Position numbers and translations under genes: made by a program. A stretch of DNA of 64,000 bases from Volutella citrinella. Lineage: Eukaryota; Ascomycota; Sordariomycetes; Hypocreales; Nectriaceae. Shown here piece after piece: positions 30,443-42,762 of this stretch. The notes beneath the pieces are model-generated. The model did not search any database, had not been told where the DNA came from, and saw nothing but the letters and a program-made list of their open reading frames with translations. Every line of letters starts with the position of its first letter. Position 1 is the first letter of the stretch. The stretch spans positions 1 to 64,000 of the forward strand of contig JAWZSP010000008.1 in the NCBI GenBank assembly GCA_034401135.1, read 5' to 3'.

Positions 30443-32491
30443 CTAGTTATTAAAAGCATGCTTCTCACTAGTATGCCTCTTAGCTATCAGGTGCTCAACA
30501 GGCGCATCAACTCTATAATTCATCGTCTCGCGCAGGTCGCCGAGGAAGTAGCACGCGATGCATGCCACGACACCAAACGGAATTGCAATATAGTAGACAA
30601 CGCGCAGCGAGTCGGCGTACGCTTGCTTCATAGCTACCGTCCCCGCCTCGATAATAGTAGCGTTGACTCCAGGGATTGCGTTCAGAGCGGCAGGATCCGG
30701 CTTGGTAAGGGCGCCAACAAAGGCCGCGATGTGGTCGGGGGCCAGGCCAGCTTTCGTCACGGCGCTCGCTATTCCAGAAGGCAGCTTAGTTCCAATAGCA
30801 GTACCGTATCCCGCGCTGTAGATAGCCGTGAAGACAGTTGCGCCAACAGCTCGGGCGGAGGTGGTGACGGCCGTGGCAGTGGCGATGAGGTGGTGGGGTG
30901 TACAGAGCTGGACGGCGGTGACGATGAGAACGAGGGGGGCGCCGAAGCCGAGACCGGCAAGACCGGCAAATACGAGAGCCCTCAGATCGTCACGGGGCTG
31001 GATGGTGGCGAAGCCGATGAGGCCGGCCGTGTAGATGAGGAACCCTGCGAAGAGCGGCATGCGTACAGTCTTGAGGCGCATGCTCCAGTAGCCCCAGAAC
31101 ATGGTGGACAAGCCCGAGACGACCCAGAAAGGGAGACCGCGGACAGTAAGAAGGAAGGGATCTTGCTCAAAGAACAAGGATGTACTAGAAATTCCGGTAT
31201 TAGACTGGTTGTGATGCGGATAGAATGTGGAGGGGAAGATACTCACATGACGGGATAAAAGATGACGTATGAGAACAGCAGGATACCCTCAATCAGCATG
31301 AGAGCAATGCAAATCGTAAACGTGCGGCCAGTTGCCTTGCCTCCCTGGAATAGCTCATGGTGCATGATGCCAGTCTTTGTGCCCTTCCACTCGTAGATGC
31401 CAAAGCCAACGAGGGCAGCCAGACCAATGATGAGGAGCGACAGCACGCGGGCATTGGTCCATGGGAATAGCCCGCCGCCGAGGTTGAGCGCGACAAGGAA
31501 CAAGGTGAGGCCCGTGGTGAGCAGACCGAAACCTGCCAGGTCCAAGTTTGTGATCTTTTGCCAGAAGGTGAGGTGGTCGAGTCGAGTGTGTCGCTTCGGA
31601 GGTCGGTAGGCGAAGAAGATGCCGATGGCGGTCGAACCCCAGAGGGCCATTTGCACCCACTGCAAGGTTAGTTTCTACTTTCTGCTATCAAGTACTTAGG
31701 TATGAAGCAAACGGTGACACTTACATAGAAGTTCTTCCAGCCCTTGACCTTGTCCACCTTTGTGAAAGCTCCGATGACCAATGGGCCAGTCACTGCACCA
31801 AGACAAGCGGCAATGTTCATGGTTGCCTGAGACACTGATGGACTTCAGTACGAAGTACTCTAGGCTCTCTTGACAGAGGAACGGATGAGGGTATTACTTA
31901 CTGGGCCTCCACTTTCGCGGCAAGATCTCACTCGGCACAGCAAATGCCAATCCTACAGACGCAAATCCAACACCAATGAGAATCGTACCCCCAATCAACC
32001 TATAAATATCGGGTGAGGTGGCCCCAAGCGCAGCGCCAACCATGGAAATGACCGAGGTACACACGAGGAAGCCCTTTCGCGCCTGGAACAAGTCTGAGGC
32101 GGACGAGAACATCGGGGAGACGACGGCTTGCATGAGGGCGAGGGCATTGGGGACCCAGGTCTGGGCGGGGACGTTGTTGAGCGAGGTGCCGATGTACGGG
32201 AGCTTCATCATGATGAGTAAATCCCGTGGTCTGCAAGCGTGAGAAAAAAGGATTGCTTACGACTGAAGGGGGCCCTTGGAGGGCAAAGGTCTGAACAAAG
32301 TTCATCAGGAACATGGACGCAAGCGCAATCCATGTTCGAAGGTGGATGACGGGTTCTTCATCAACGTCGTCGTAGATCAAGTTCTCTGTGGGAGACATCT
32401 TAACCCCCTCGACGTCTCCAATGGTGCAGCTCTCTGCGCGAGAGACTTCTGCTGGCAACTGGCCATTTTCCTTCGAGGTAGGTTCAGCCAT
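30443..32491 (-). CDS. TRI12/FUS-type MFS efflux carrier
   Basis: Five exons: complement(join(30443..31184,31247..31659,31725..31834,31902..32202,32261..32491)), 598 residues, all four introns 58-67 bp and in frame. About 14 membrane helices. Family features of fungal TRI12-like carriers: N-terminal acidic region, FALQGPPSVLPYIGTSL, TWVPNALALMQAVVSP, SSASDLFQARKGFLV, LPRKWRPMSQATMNIAACLG and a late VRGLPFWVVSG. Members export toxic metabolites or drugs, or move siderophores; the substrate here is unknown. It is divergent from the amidase at 33395 and shares its promoter. The acceptor of intron 1 is an AAG, chosen because it restores the family sequence. Confidence 0.85.
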
Positions 32492-33394
32492 GGTGCCTCA
32501 CCCGTTTCTTGGGATTATTTGAGAGATTGTCGATGGCTCTGGTGATGGACGGTTAATAGATGAAGCCCAACAAGGAAGCTGTTGATGTGCAGATGAATAG
32601 AACGTCGACAGATGGATCGGGTCATCAGCTGTTATAGAACATCCACAACAGCTGCTTGGACGTACCCCGGATGCAGGGATCGGATCTGGGGTAGGTCGGT
32701 GCCAAGATATTTAGATTCAGCGGCCCACTAATCAATGGGGAAGTTTCATGGCCGGCCTGGTACTCGCGTGATAACGTCGTCGATAGGTTATCAGCCGACA
32801 GAGTATCATGTCGTTGTCGATAATCATGGATGTAAACAGTCTAGATGTCGGGTGGGGGGGAAGCATCTGTCATGGCCAAACTCTAGGAGGGCGGATATTT
32901 GCGAGTGTCGGACATTTGCGAGTGGGACTGGGAGATGCACCAATTAAATACGGCACGAGGCCGCTGTGTCTGGGAAGCTAGGCCTTAAGCGAAGCAGCTA
33001 GGATGAACTGGGCATCGCGAGTCAAGCTAGTTCGTCCGCTTGGCAGATGACCCCAGGCGTCGGAAATCTGCGAGCGCTACTCGTTGCCACTTGGACGACA
33101 ATGAACTCAATGGGCGGACTGAGCCCGGTCATCGACTAGATGGCTAGGATCCTATCATCACAGCCGACGCACATCCACCATTGTGCATCGAGTCAGTCAC
33201 AGATTGCTGCAAGATCCGACATCTGCTCCTCCGTGCGTTCGCGTGGACCTTGGACGGCGCAAGCGGGCACAGACTTTGCATCTGGACAAAGTGCAAAACC
33301 CTCTCCATTGACCAGACCCGTCATAAAGGGTGACTGCTAGCTACGCGACAGAAGAGCTAGACACGCAGTTCACACCACGACACGTATTGCTATC
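32492..33394. promoter_or_regulatory. Divergent promoter of carrier and amidase
   Basis: A 903-bp bidirectional region. Near its centre is a cluster of HGATAR motifs, listed separately. Confidence 0.55.
32769..32823. promoter_or_regulatory. Cluster of four HGATAR (AreA-type) motifs
   Basis: TGATAA 32769-32774, CGATAG 32781-32786, TTATCA (TGATAA on the other strand) 32788-32793 and CGATAA 32818-32823. Closely spaced HGATAR sites are the binding sites of AreA/Nit2 GATA regulators of nitrogen catabolism, in keeping with the amidase downstream. Confidence 0.5.
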
Positions 33395-35131
33395 ATGGCA
33401 AACATCTCTGACGAAGCACCCTGGGTGCCCATTGCCCGTCGCAAGCAAGCCAATCGAGATGCCTGCATCCCCTCATACTGGCGCATATCCTCCTCATACT
33501 TACCCAAAGACCCTCCGCGCTTCGAAGACGGACCTCAGAATGTCCTCGACGTCCCTGCCAAAATCCTGTCAAAGGAAGAAATCGAAACCACCGAGAACTA
33601 CACCGTGGCCACACTCCTGGATGCGATAGCACACAAACAACTCACCGCCGAGGCGGTGATAGACGCCTTTTGTCATCGGGCAGCCGTGGCACATCAATTG
33701 ACCAACTGCTTGACGGAGCCCTTATTCGCCGAAGCCGCCGAGCGCGCCAAGTTCCTCGATCGATACCTTGCCGAGCATGGAACCACTTTTGGTCCGTTGC
33801 ACGGTTTACCAGTCAGCGTCAAAGATACTTTCGACGTCCAAGGAATCGACAGCTCCACTGGTCTGGCAGCGTTGTGCTTTAAGCCAGCAGCCAAAAATGC
33901 ACCGCTCGTGGACCTCCTGCTATCGCTAGGAGCTGTCATTGTGGCCAAGACGAATGTCCCCCAGACACTGTCCAGTCTCGATAGCATAAACAACATCTTT
34001 GGACGAACCATGAACCCTGTCAACCGATTGTGCACTGCTGGCGGAAGCTCGGGAGGAGAGGGTGTCATGGTAGCCATGAAGGGCTCCATGATCGGCATTG
34101 GCACTGATCTCGGCGGCAGTGTCCGGATTCCAGCCATGGCGAACGGCGTCTACAGTCTCAAACCGAGCAACTCGCGGCTACCATACGGAGGACAGGCGGT
34201 GATGGTGCTGAACGGCACGATGAGGTTGGGCGTACAACCCGTAGCAGGTCCGTTGGGCCGGAGCATGGATGACATTAATTTCGTCATGAACGAATTGGTA
34301 CCACGGGCGAGTCTCTGGGGGGAAGACTGTGTATTTTCCGAGTGGGCAGATTCTCAACGGCCTCCTCATGGAAGTGGCACCAACGGTGAAGTCGTCATCG
34401 GTGTGCTGCGATGCGATGGGAACTCCACCCTGCTACCACCCATCAACCAGATTCTTTCAGAAGTTACGTCGACCCTAGGGCAACATCCGAACATCAAAGT
34501 AGTTGAATACCCAACCCCAACGGCATGGACAACGGCACGCAGCGTCATGGGCCCGTTGATCGGCATAGACGGCGGTGTCGTCATGGGGGAATACCTGGAG
34601 TCCATGCAAGAGCCGCTCGTTCCCTGGATGCAATCACGCTTCAAAGCCACTAAACCAACCAGTCTCACAGAAGCCGCGGAGCTTCAAACGCGACGCGCAG
34701 AACTCGAGCTCGAGATGCTACAAATCTGGTCCGAAGTGGACGAGTACGGCCGCAGGAAACGAAAACTCGACGCCATCATTTGTCCCGTGGCGCCGCACCC
34801 TGTGCCGGAGATTGAGAGGTGGGACTCGCTTGACTACACGAGCGCATTTGTCTTGTTTGACTATCCTGCTGGCACCATCCCTCTTAGAAACGTGGTCGAG
34901 AAAGATCTGCGCCTGGGAGAACCGCTCTGTGGGCAGTCGTTGGGTGCCTCGGATGATCGGTGCAGGCAGCTGTGGGATGAGCAGACTGTTAACAGGAGAG
35001 TGTATCTAGGCACCCCGCTGAGCATTCAAGTTGTTGCGGCGCGACTGGAGGATGAAAAGTTGACAAGGGTCATGACATTGATCGACGGAGTCCTCAAGGG
35101 TCAAGATGTTAGTTCCAAGCCTACAGCATGA
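33395..35131 (+). CDS. Amidase-signature hydrolase 1
   Basis: 578 residues, intronless. The amidase-signature triad is present: Lys in PVSVKDTFD (about 147), the cis-Ser in AGGSSGGEGV (about 215) and the nucleophile Ser in GTDLGGSVRIPAM (about 245). These enzymes hydrolyse amides to acid plus ammonia; fungal acetamidases are this size. No signal peptide. It is divergent from a TRI12-like carrier and convergent with a Zn2Cys6 gene. HGATAR sites in its promoter suggest nitrogen regulation. Substrate unknown. Confidence 0.88.
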   Translation: MANISDEAPWVPIARRKQANRDACIPSYWRISSSYLPKDPPRFEDGPQNVLDVPAKILSKEEIETTENYTVATLLDAIAHKQLTAEAVIDAFCHRAAVAHQLTNCLTEPLFAEAAERAKFLDRYLAEHGTTFGPLHGLPVSVKDTFDVQGIDSSTGLAALCFKPAAKNAPLVDLLLSLGAVIVAKTNVPQTLSSLDSINNIFGRTMNPVNRLCTAGGSSGGEGVMVAMKGSMIGIGTDLGGSVRIPAMANGVYSLKPSNSRLPYGGQAVMVLNGTMRLGVQPVAGPLGRSMDDINFVMNELVPRASLWGEDCVFSEWADSQRPPHGSGTNGEVVIGVLRCDGNSTLLPPINQILSEVTSTLGQHPNIKVVEYPTPTAWTTARSVMGPLIGIDGGVVMGEYLESMQEPLVPWMQSRFKATKPTSLTEAAELQTRRAELELEMLQIWSEVDEYGRRKRKLDAIICPVAPHPVPEIERWDSLDYTSAFVLFDYPAGTIPLRNVVEKDLRLGEPLCGQSLGASDDRCRQLWDEQTVNRRVYLGTPLSIQVVAARLEDEKLTRVMTLIDGVLKGQDVSSKPTA

Positions 35132-35196
35132 GGTGGCAACACACTCAAATGGATATCATTAAAATTATGCATCAGGCGGTATTGCTGGTCAAGCGA

Positions 35197-37345
35197 TCAA
35201 ACCAACGGAGCTTGTCCCTCGATCATGGCACCATGCCTCAGATCCTGAGCCGGGCTTTGCGCCTCTTTCTCGTGACGATCAACCAGCCCTTCCAATATCT
35301 CTGAGAAACCCATGGACAAATTCGCTGGATCAGCCTCCATCAACGCCATAGTCGCCAAGCAAGACCGCACTAATCGTCCCCAATCCACTAAAGCTTCCTT
35401 CCCAGAGAATAGCAGATGAAGAGACGTAGAAAAGAGCAGATGTGAGGTAGTCCAATCAGTCGGAAAGACTGGAATCTGACGGCCGATTTCATCTCCATGT
35501 GGAGCACTGAACCATCGTTGATGCTGCCTGGAGAGAAGACTACAGCAGGACAAAACTTCACGGACGGCGTTGAACACGACCTCCGCTGGTTCCGCAGACA
35601 ATCTGCAGAGCATGAGAACACCAGCATTATACTGCAGGCTACCCCATGTCTCGAAATACTGGACCGCTCCATGCCAGTCGTGCACCTCGCTCGACACAGC
35701 GGGCATGAACTCCGCTTTCCAAGACTGATGCCATTCAAGGAGTTCCTTTCGAAACTTATCACATCGTTCTAGTACCTTTGCTGGGTTTCGCGGCACGGAT
35801 GATTCGGAGAGTATCAGGCTGTGCAGGTGCATCTTGATGCTTGAGATTCGGTAGAACTGGATGGACAGCTGCTCTTCTGCCGTGTCTCCGATAGGCTGTG
35901 TCAATTCCTAGCAAAGATTAGCTTCGCCTCGTGCGGAGTGGGGTCTTGTGTCTTGTCCTCACATGGCGTAGTTTATCGCCAGTTATCAGCACCGTTGGCC
36001 GACCAAATGCGATGCTTACTTTCCTGCTCTCGTCAGTGCCCTGCTAATTGAGTTCCAGCGCCAACTCTTACCCCTCGATGCAATACAAGGTCCTGGCGAG
36101 CATGGCCAGATGCCCTTCATCCAAGTCCGGGATATTCTCAAAACGACCGTGCGACATACAAAAGTAGAGGCGAATGGCGAAGCCGAGATTCCTCCAAGTA
36201 TCGCCACCTCCAGGGCTCAGAAGCAAGTAAATGCAGATCAGTAGAGCTCTCTGCATCATATGCAAAGTACTGGACCCCGAAGAATGAACACAGCTCGTGT
36301 CGACATGCGCGGTCGCTTTCTCAAAGCATGCAGCTGGGGTGAAGCCAGCAAAATGCTCGTCTCGTTTCGTTAATTGGCTGCCTATTGCAAGAATCAAATA
36401 AAATAGCTCCTGCTTATGGTTCAACGAGTCATCTAGAGGCTCGGAGTAGCCATACGAGAGCAAATCCCGCAAAGAATCGTCGTTCATAACGGGGTACCAG
36501 ACGTGGGCTGATCTGGAAAATACTGCAAACAGACGCGATGCCGTAGACATGTCCGGGCGTTCAACTTGGACCGTTGATATGCTGGGGGTGACTAGCATGG
36601 TGCTGGATTCGCATCCGAGAACTGCAGAGGTCTGTTCAGCCAGCAGACGCATGACTGGGCTTATCGACGCGAGGTGGCTAGACACGCCAAAGAAAATGTA
36701 ATCCGGATGAGTAGTCCGCGCGGAGGAATTGGAGATCTCATGTGACTCTCTCGAGCCAGACTTGGACGTTGCAGCTGCGATCAGGAGGTTGGTGCCCCAG
36801 GTCCGTGGTGAGCAGGGCATAGACACGGACTTTGGAGTTAATGCGGATGCTGGGGGCGTTCCTTGGGGCGATATGGCGAATTTTTGCGCCTCAGAGATCT
36901 GTTGGAGCAAATGATGGATATGCCTAATTGATGGAAGCACCGCATTAGCCACGAGTCCATCGAGTTTTACATGTGGAATGACTTACACCCGGGGAATGTT
37001 CTGCAATAATACTGGATCATAGTAAACACACTCCTTATTTGACTTGCGACAGGCACCGCAGCATGGTAGCTCACGGTTGCATTTTATGTGTTGATCACGA
37101 CACCAGCTGCAACTCGGCATCGAGTCAACAGCCTCCTGGACATCTCTCGGAAACAGTGGACCCGTCATTTCATTTATCGGATCTACGGTACTCGTGAGAA
37201 GTGTCTGCTGTTGAGCCAGCCAAGACGACTCGAGGAAGTCAAGTGGGTATGCCTCCTCAAAGTCGAACTGAGCGCCAACAAACTCTTGCCACATGTCATC
37301 TGAGAATGGTGGTTGAGAATATTCCTGAGGCGGCGCGGGGTCCAC
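35197..37345 (-). CDS. Zn2Cys6 transcription factor, 657 aa
   Basis: Four exons: complement(join(35197..35907,35963..36014,36072..36923,36987..37345)); introns 55, 57 and 63 bp, all in frame. The zinc cluster CSWCRDQHIKCNRELPCCGAC...C (C-x2-C-x6-C-x5-C-x2-C-x6-C) is at about residues 79-106, behind an acidic N-terminal region that may be an activation domain. The middle has fungal_trans-type helices (DSSLNHKQELFYLILAIGS, then LARTLYCIEGIAFGRPTVL). A nuclear regulator; 65 bp tail-to-tail with the amidase, so it probably controls this block. Confidence 0.8.
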
Positions 37346-37555
37346 GGACAGAAAGGAATGTTGGATGTTCTCGGTGCTAGCTTGGTATATGCTGCGATTG
37401 CGACGTTGCGAAAGTAATAACTCAAGCTCGGTGAGGAGTTTTAGCTCATATGCGGAGCCGACCGAGCCTGGTTGGCTTGAGAATACGGCATCCCGAAGGT
37501 CTTTGATGTAAAGCCTAGATGTAGAGATGACCGGCCATCGCTGTGCCCCGACATC

Positions 37556-39372
37556 CTATCGGAAGTCAGCATTCGTAGATTCAGACATCTTTAATGTGCT
37601 CACAAGAATAGCCATTAAGTTGTCAAGAGCAGCAAGAAGCTCATGATCTAGAGACGCTTCACGAACAATCTCTGCGTAGTTGCCAAATATGTATAACAGC
37701 ACAATCGCCGCTTGAAACGCATTGTTCACTACCGCAAAAGTCCAAGTCAGTCTCGGAGACCGAAACGTCTTCTGGTAGCCATTAATAAGCCCAATGGCGC
37801 TCGTCGTCGCTGCCACCAACGACGCAGGACTTGGCGCCATGTTTCCTGGATATGGTCGATGCAACAAGTTCTGGCTTTGATGTGCACTATTGACGATCCA
37901 CTGCGGAACAACGCCATCCGAGGAAGGTGCAAGATTCAGCATGCTTTGAATACGTTGCTCGATGTGCTGCGCCCAGTCCGCATAGCTTGGAAACTCGTCT
38001 GGAATAGCCCGGTCGAAGAATTTGATCTCGTATATTTCAGATTCGAGCCGGCATAGCTGGATGCTTAACAAGAAGTGCTTTGCGTCACTGTACGAAGAGA
38101 AACCCTCGGTGGGTTGACTCCCTTCTTCGGGAACGCTAGGTAAGTTTGTCGTAATGTGTTCGTCGCTGACGCACGGAGGCGATCCTGTCGATATGGCAAT
38201 CGTCTTGTCAATCAAATAGACCTTCCCGCTGTTAGTGCCAACAGCATCAAGGGCGCGTTGGAAGGATTTCACAACTGACCATCCAAAACACCTGCCTCCG
38301 GAGGCTTATATTATGTGGCGTAAGCCCTTGACTAGGGCGCACTTCTTGATGAAGGCCTAGTCCGATGGCCATGCGGACGGCTTCGGCAGTCAAGTAGTAT
38401 ACATTATTGATGTAAGGCAATAAAAGTCCTAGCTGGATTAGCAACAGAAGTCCCTGGAGCGATTTAATATTAGATTGCTTGAGGAAAGTCCAGTGGCGCA
38501 TCGCATCGCAATGAAGCGACTCACTCATCGATGCAACTCTGGGGAAGTCATCCTGCCGTGATGTGAGGCAGCTGACTGCCATGACCATTGATACGACAAA
38601 ACGGCTCACATCTGGTGAAGAGAGGTCGTTGGCCTGCTGTCTTGAATAGACCTGTCCAAAATGATACCAGAGCTCGCTGGTGGTAAAACATGGGTATCGC
38701 GGCAGGATGGTGAGCACGTAGTTGTCAAAGATCTGTCTTGCCACTTCAAAGGGAATCTGTAGAGGATCAATTCCTGGGAACTGAGTCTCGTTGCCGTGGC
38801 CGGCTTGTTGTCCCAGATTTTCATAGTACAAGCCGTGGACGAGGACCTTGTGGGGAGGCCGTTCTGTCGGGTAGAATAACTTGGATTGATGGAGCAGTCC
38901 CGAATGGCTGCCTACGCAGCTTGTTGTATACAGGCTGCGTATCGAGATGCTAATGGCCTGGACAGCTTGAGTGTAAGTATGCTCCGAGACATCTGTGTCC
39001 GAAGGCGTCCTTGCTGGCACAATTGGCAGGTAGTCTAGTTCTGGCTGGCCTCGGTATTGCTCAGTCTCAGCTAGTCTCTTCTGCAAATACTGGAGAACGC
39101 TGCGAATGGTTAGCTTAGTCAAACAAAGCCATAAAATAATGGGTTCCGCACCTTCGTGGGACTTCTCTGCGGTTATGCCGGTTGATGCCCACACACTCCT
39201 TGCCTGCCAGGACGCATCGAGAGCATGCGGGCAGCTTCTTATCGCACTACATTCAGGTGTCAACTATTTTACAGTTCCTAGACTTGGCTTCTGCCTTCGT
39301 TACCTTTTTCTTTCGGGAATAGCATCGAGCGCAGGCCAGGAGAGGTTGCGCGCGCTGGTAGCCAGACATCAT
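37556..39372 (-). CDS. Zn2Cys6 transcription factor, 549 aa
   Basis: Four exons: complement(join(37556..38221,38280..39099,39152..39246,39304..39372)); introns 58, 52 and 57 bp. The zinc cluster is split by intron 1 and is only complete after splicing: CARCYSRKKK + CDKKLPACSRCVLAGKEC, giving the exact C-x2-C-x6-C-x5-C-x2-C-x6-C spacing. The fungal_trans domain follows (LLPYINNVYYLTAEAVRMAI, LGLHQE, FWMVYLIDKTIAISTG). A start at 39372 (MMSGYQRAQ) fits. Five HGATAR motifs lie about 250 bp upstream. The final exon is short after the last helix and could continue by another splice. Confidence 0.8.
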
Positions 39373-40455
39373 CCCAGGACTTGCACCGACCTGTGCGGCC
39401 GTCTGGGCAGCATTCCGCTGCGAATTCAAGCAAATGTCTGACTGCAAATGTGGCCTTCAGCGGCGATTGGAAACTATGATCGAGAGCTGCCCTTCTTCCA
39501 CTTTGAGGTCGCGACAAGGGTGAGGGAACGGGATGGTAACCGACTGTGGTCGGGGGGAGGTCAGGGTACTATGCTATAGGGCATAGTTGCATAAACCACT
39601 ACCCCACTTAATAGGGCTGATAACGATAAGTATCGATAATCGATAAGATAAGCTACCTACCCTATAACAAGGCGAATAAATAAAAAATAATTAATATAAA
39701 ATTTAAAAAAATATATACAACTATAAATAGACCTATTTTAAACTAAATAATAACTACTTAATTGTATTTTATAATTCAGTTTATTAAGATTATTAAAATT
39801 GTTAATATTAAGAGATGTTTCTAAATATTACTTTATTTCTTAGCTAACTTTGCTCTGGGGACCTTTGCTTGACATCGGAGCCAATCAAGCCCAGTGGACC
39901 TTACCCCACATTTTCAACACACAGTGTGCAGCCAAGACTAGTGACTGTTCGGTTGGGTCCCGCCTGCCGAATGTATCGTGCAGACGCCCAGCTAAGCCGA
40001 CGATTGTCAATGGATGTTTAGCAAGCCCTGTGTTGATCCCGACCTTTTTGTCTCTGGGAATCAGTCTCCTTGGCGCCACATTGGGTTTCGCGGCGTCTTC
40101 GGTTGCAGGGACAAGGACGACCCCTGCGTAGAGTCAGTCGGACCAGTGAACACAAGCTAGCAAATGTCCGACGCTAGCGCTGATAGAACCCGGAGTCGGA
40201 GATAGGCCCGAGTGGAGCATCTGCACCATCACCGCGTCGGAATGCACTGCTTGTCGATTGTTGTAAGTCGGATCAGATGAGCCTGGGGTTTGCCAGTCGT
40301 GAAGCCGATTAGGTCGGCTGTTAATAGACGGGACGTATGATTAATACCCGCTACTGGGAGCTGTTTATTGATGTTCGCACTCTGTCAAAGCTCCCGCCAT
40401 TCTAGCCCGATTGTACCGTTCATTTTCAGAACCTCCTCTTTGAAACATCTCCAAC
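39373..40455. other. Divergent region with AT-rich block
   Basis: 39650-39850 is strongly AT-rich (TAAATAAAAAATAATTAATA-like), looking like old RIP-decayed repeat. 39850-40380 is normal composition with no gene. It lies between the regulator (minus) and amidase 2 (plus). Confidence 0.55.
39618..39651. promoter_or_regulatory. Five overlapping HGATAR motifs in 34 bp
   Basis: TGATAA 39618, CGATAA 39624, CGATAA 39634, CGATAA 39641 and AGATAA 39646, all on the + strand, 246 bp upstream of the 549-aa regulator. This is far denser than chance and points to GATA-factor (nitrogen) control. The neighbouring AT-rich block lowers confidence slightly. Confidence 0.55.
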
Positions 40456-42310
40456 ATGTCTATTGTCAGGGTCGATGCTAGTGAGACCAAGGTAGCGGTG
40501 GATGATGTCGTCAGCGTCGCTGCAAGAGGGGGCCTCAGTCTATCAGACCAGATGGCATCGGATTTCGCTACTCTCGTCACCGGCCTTGAAGCGGTGATTG
40601 CCAACTTGCCAGATGACAGCTGTGTCATGCCCATCCCGGACCTTACAAAGTACCCGCGGACTGATATTCATATACCCAAAGACAACGATCTTGGCGGATG
40701 GGCAACAAAGGTGAAATTTCTGGTTATTTGTGTCGCATACATAAGTTCTGCGTAGCTGACAGACAGATTGGCGCCAACAGGTTACCGCGAAAGCTACATC
40801 TCCGACAAGTGAGCTGCTCAAGGGCCGTACGATCGCATTGAAGGACAACATCGCCTTGGCTGGAGTGCGGTGTACCAATGGTACAGAAATGGTAGACTGG
40901 ACCCCGAAAGTGGACGCCACTGTCGCGACTCGCGTGATGGATGCAGGCGGCCTCATCACTGGCAAGGCAGGTAAGATGATCCTCATCGAGCCAGGCTGGC
41001 CCAATACTTGCCGAAGAAGATATCACTGATAAAGCTGTCAGCATGTGAAAACGCCTGTTTCGAGGGCCTGTCGGCATCCGCCATCACCGGCCACGTACAC
41101 AACCCCTGGGCCAAGGGTTACAGCGCCGGAGGCTCCAGCAGCGGCTCCGGCCGTCTGGTAGGAACCAGCGCCGTGGACATGTCCATTGGCTGCGATCAGG
41201 CCGGCAGTATTCGCATCCCTGCAGCTTCCTGTGGAATCGTAGGACTTAAGCCGACTTGGGGTTTGGTGCCGTACACAGGCATCATCAACTTGGATGCGGC
41301 GATCGACCACGCAGGACCGATGACGCGCACAGTACGGGATTGCGCACTGCTGTTACAGGCAATTGCCGGCCCAGACGGATGGGATGACCGACAGCAGCTG
41401 TTGGCGAGCGATGACGAGAGACTACAGTTTATCGAGGCCGTCGACGACATCGTGTCGAAGCCACAAGGCGAGATGTTGAAAGGCATCAAGATTGGTCTTC
41501 TCCAAGAAGGCTTCCAGGTCGACGGCCAGGACGAAAACCTCGTCAAGTGCGTCAAGACCGCCGTGGACAAGTTCGAGGATCTTGGTGCAACGGTGACGCC
41601 AGTGTCGATCCCCGAACACAAGCTCGGGTCCCTTGTGTGGATGAGCTCGATTGGAATCTCCTGCGGACGACAAGCCTTGCTAGGCGGGATGGAGGGACGA
41701 AAGCAGTTGTACATGACTGATCGGCTGGAGTTGATTGGGAACCGCCTGACCCAGCAGCAGTTTGACGCTCTTGGCCCTGGAGCGGCCAACTTGTATCTCA
41801 ACCACCTGTGGCTGTCCGAGAAATACGGGTCAGTTCATCAGGGGAAGTGCATGAACCTCCAAAAGTTTATCAGCGTAGGTTGCCCGCGGTCTGGGCCTTT
41901 ATTTGTTAAAGATGCTGACACTGGTGCAGGACGCCTATGATACAGCATTGAAGGAATTCGACGTCCTAGTCATGCCGACACTGCCGCACCCAGCCCCGAA
42001 ATTGCCCGAAAATGGCTACGGAGAGGGCATGCTGAAATATGCGATGCGAACAACAGGCATGATCACGAATACATCGCCATTCGATAGTGAGTCTTCGTCT
42101 TACGAAACGAGTTCGACGTGGGTTTCTAACAAAACCGCAGACTCTGGCCACCCTGCTCTTTCGATCCCAGTGGGCTTCGTCCCTGCTAGAGAAGACCAGA
42201 ACGTCAAACTTCCTGCTGGATTGCAGCTAGTGGGCCGTAAATATGCTGACGTAGATTGCCTGAAGGTTGCAGCCGCCTGGGAGAAGGGGTATGATTGGAA
42301 GACTTTGTAA
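40456..42310 (+). CDS. Amidase-signature hydrolase 2
   Basis: Five exons: join(40456..40710,40781..40970,41042..41874,41930..42086,42141..42310), 534 residues; introns 54-71 bp, all frame-checked. The triad is visible: Lys in TIALKDNIAL (about 113), cis-Ser in SAGGSSSGSGR (about 182), nucleophile Ser in GCDQAGSIRIPA (about 206). An N-terminal ~85-residue extension precedes the domain. It belongs to the GatA-like amidase family but a different subgroup from amidase 1 (low similarity outside the motifs). Cytosolic; hydrolyses an unknown amide. Confidence 0.88.
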
Positions 42311-42762
42311 TATTAGACGAGACAGTCGCTGTATTATCTAGAAACCGAACCAAAATTGTCACGTTCTCACGTACGGAAGTAGACATGGTACAAAGAGTTA
42401 TTCGAAGGGCACAATACTTGAATGATGTGCCTAGCGAAACCAACAAAGCAGCGAATGAAGGACCATTCTAGGAGGTGAATTGTTACTTATTCGGCAACCT
42501 TTGGGACGCAGCAAATGTAGATAAGCGGAACGATAGCGTCAGCTTGAACGTAGTCGTTAGGGCAGGCTTGGTTGAAAATGACCAATTTGCCCTCCTCAAC
42601 CTCAGTGGCTTTTTTCCCTCCAGACCTATTGTCGGTGAGAACCGTACTTGCAGAGACCCAAGGTTTGTAAGAGAGGCATTCTACTCGTCGTTTTGAGTAC
42701 GAACCTGTAGCGGCAAAGCTATACTGGGTACTATATGCCCGCCGGGACTGTACTCAAGCCCT
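42311..42762. other. Convergent 3' intergenic region
   Basis: Between the stops of amidase 2 and maleylacetate reductase. No gene. It is the border between the amidase block and the aromatic block. Confidence 0.5.

Noticed and set aside
30458..31258. 266-codon open frame on the + strand
   Set aside because: Antisense shadow of the last exon of the TRI12-like carrier; Gly/Arg/Glu-rich with no domain.
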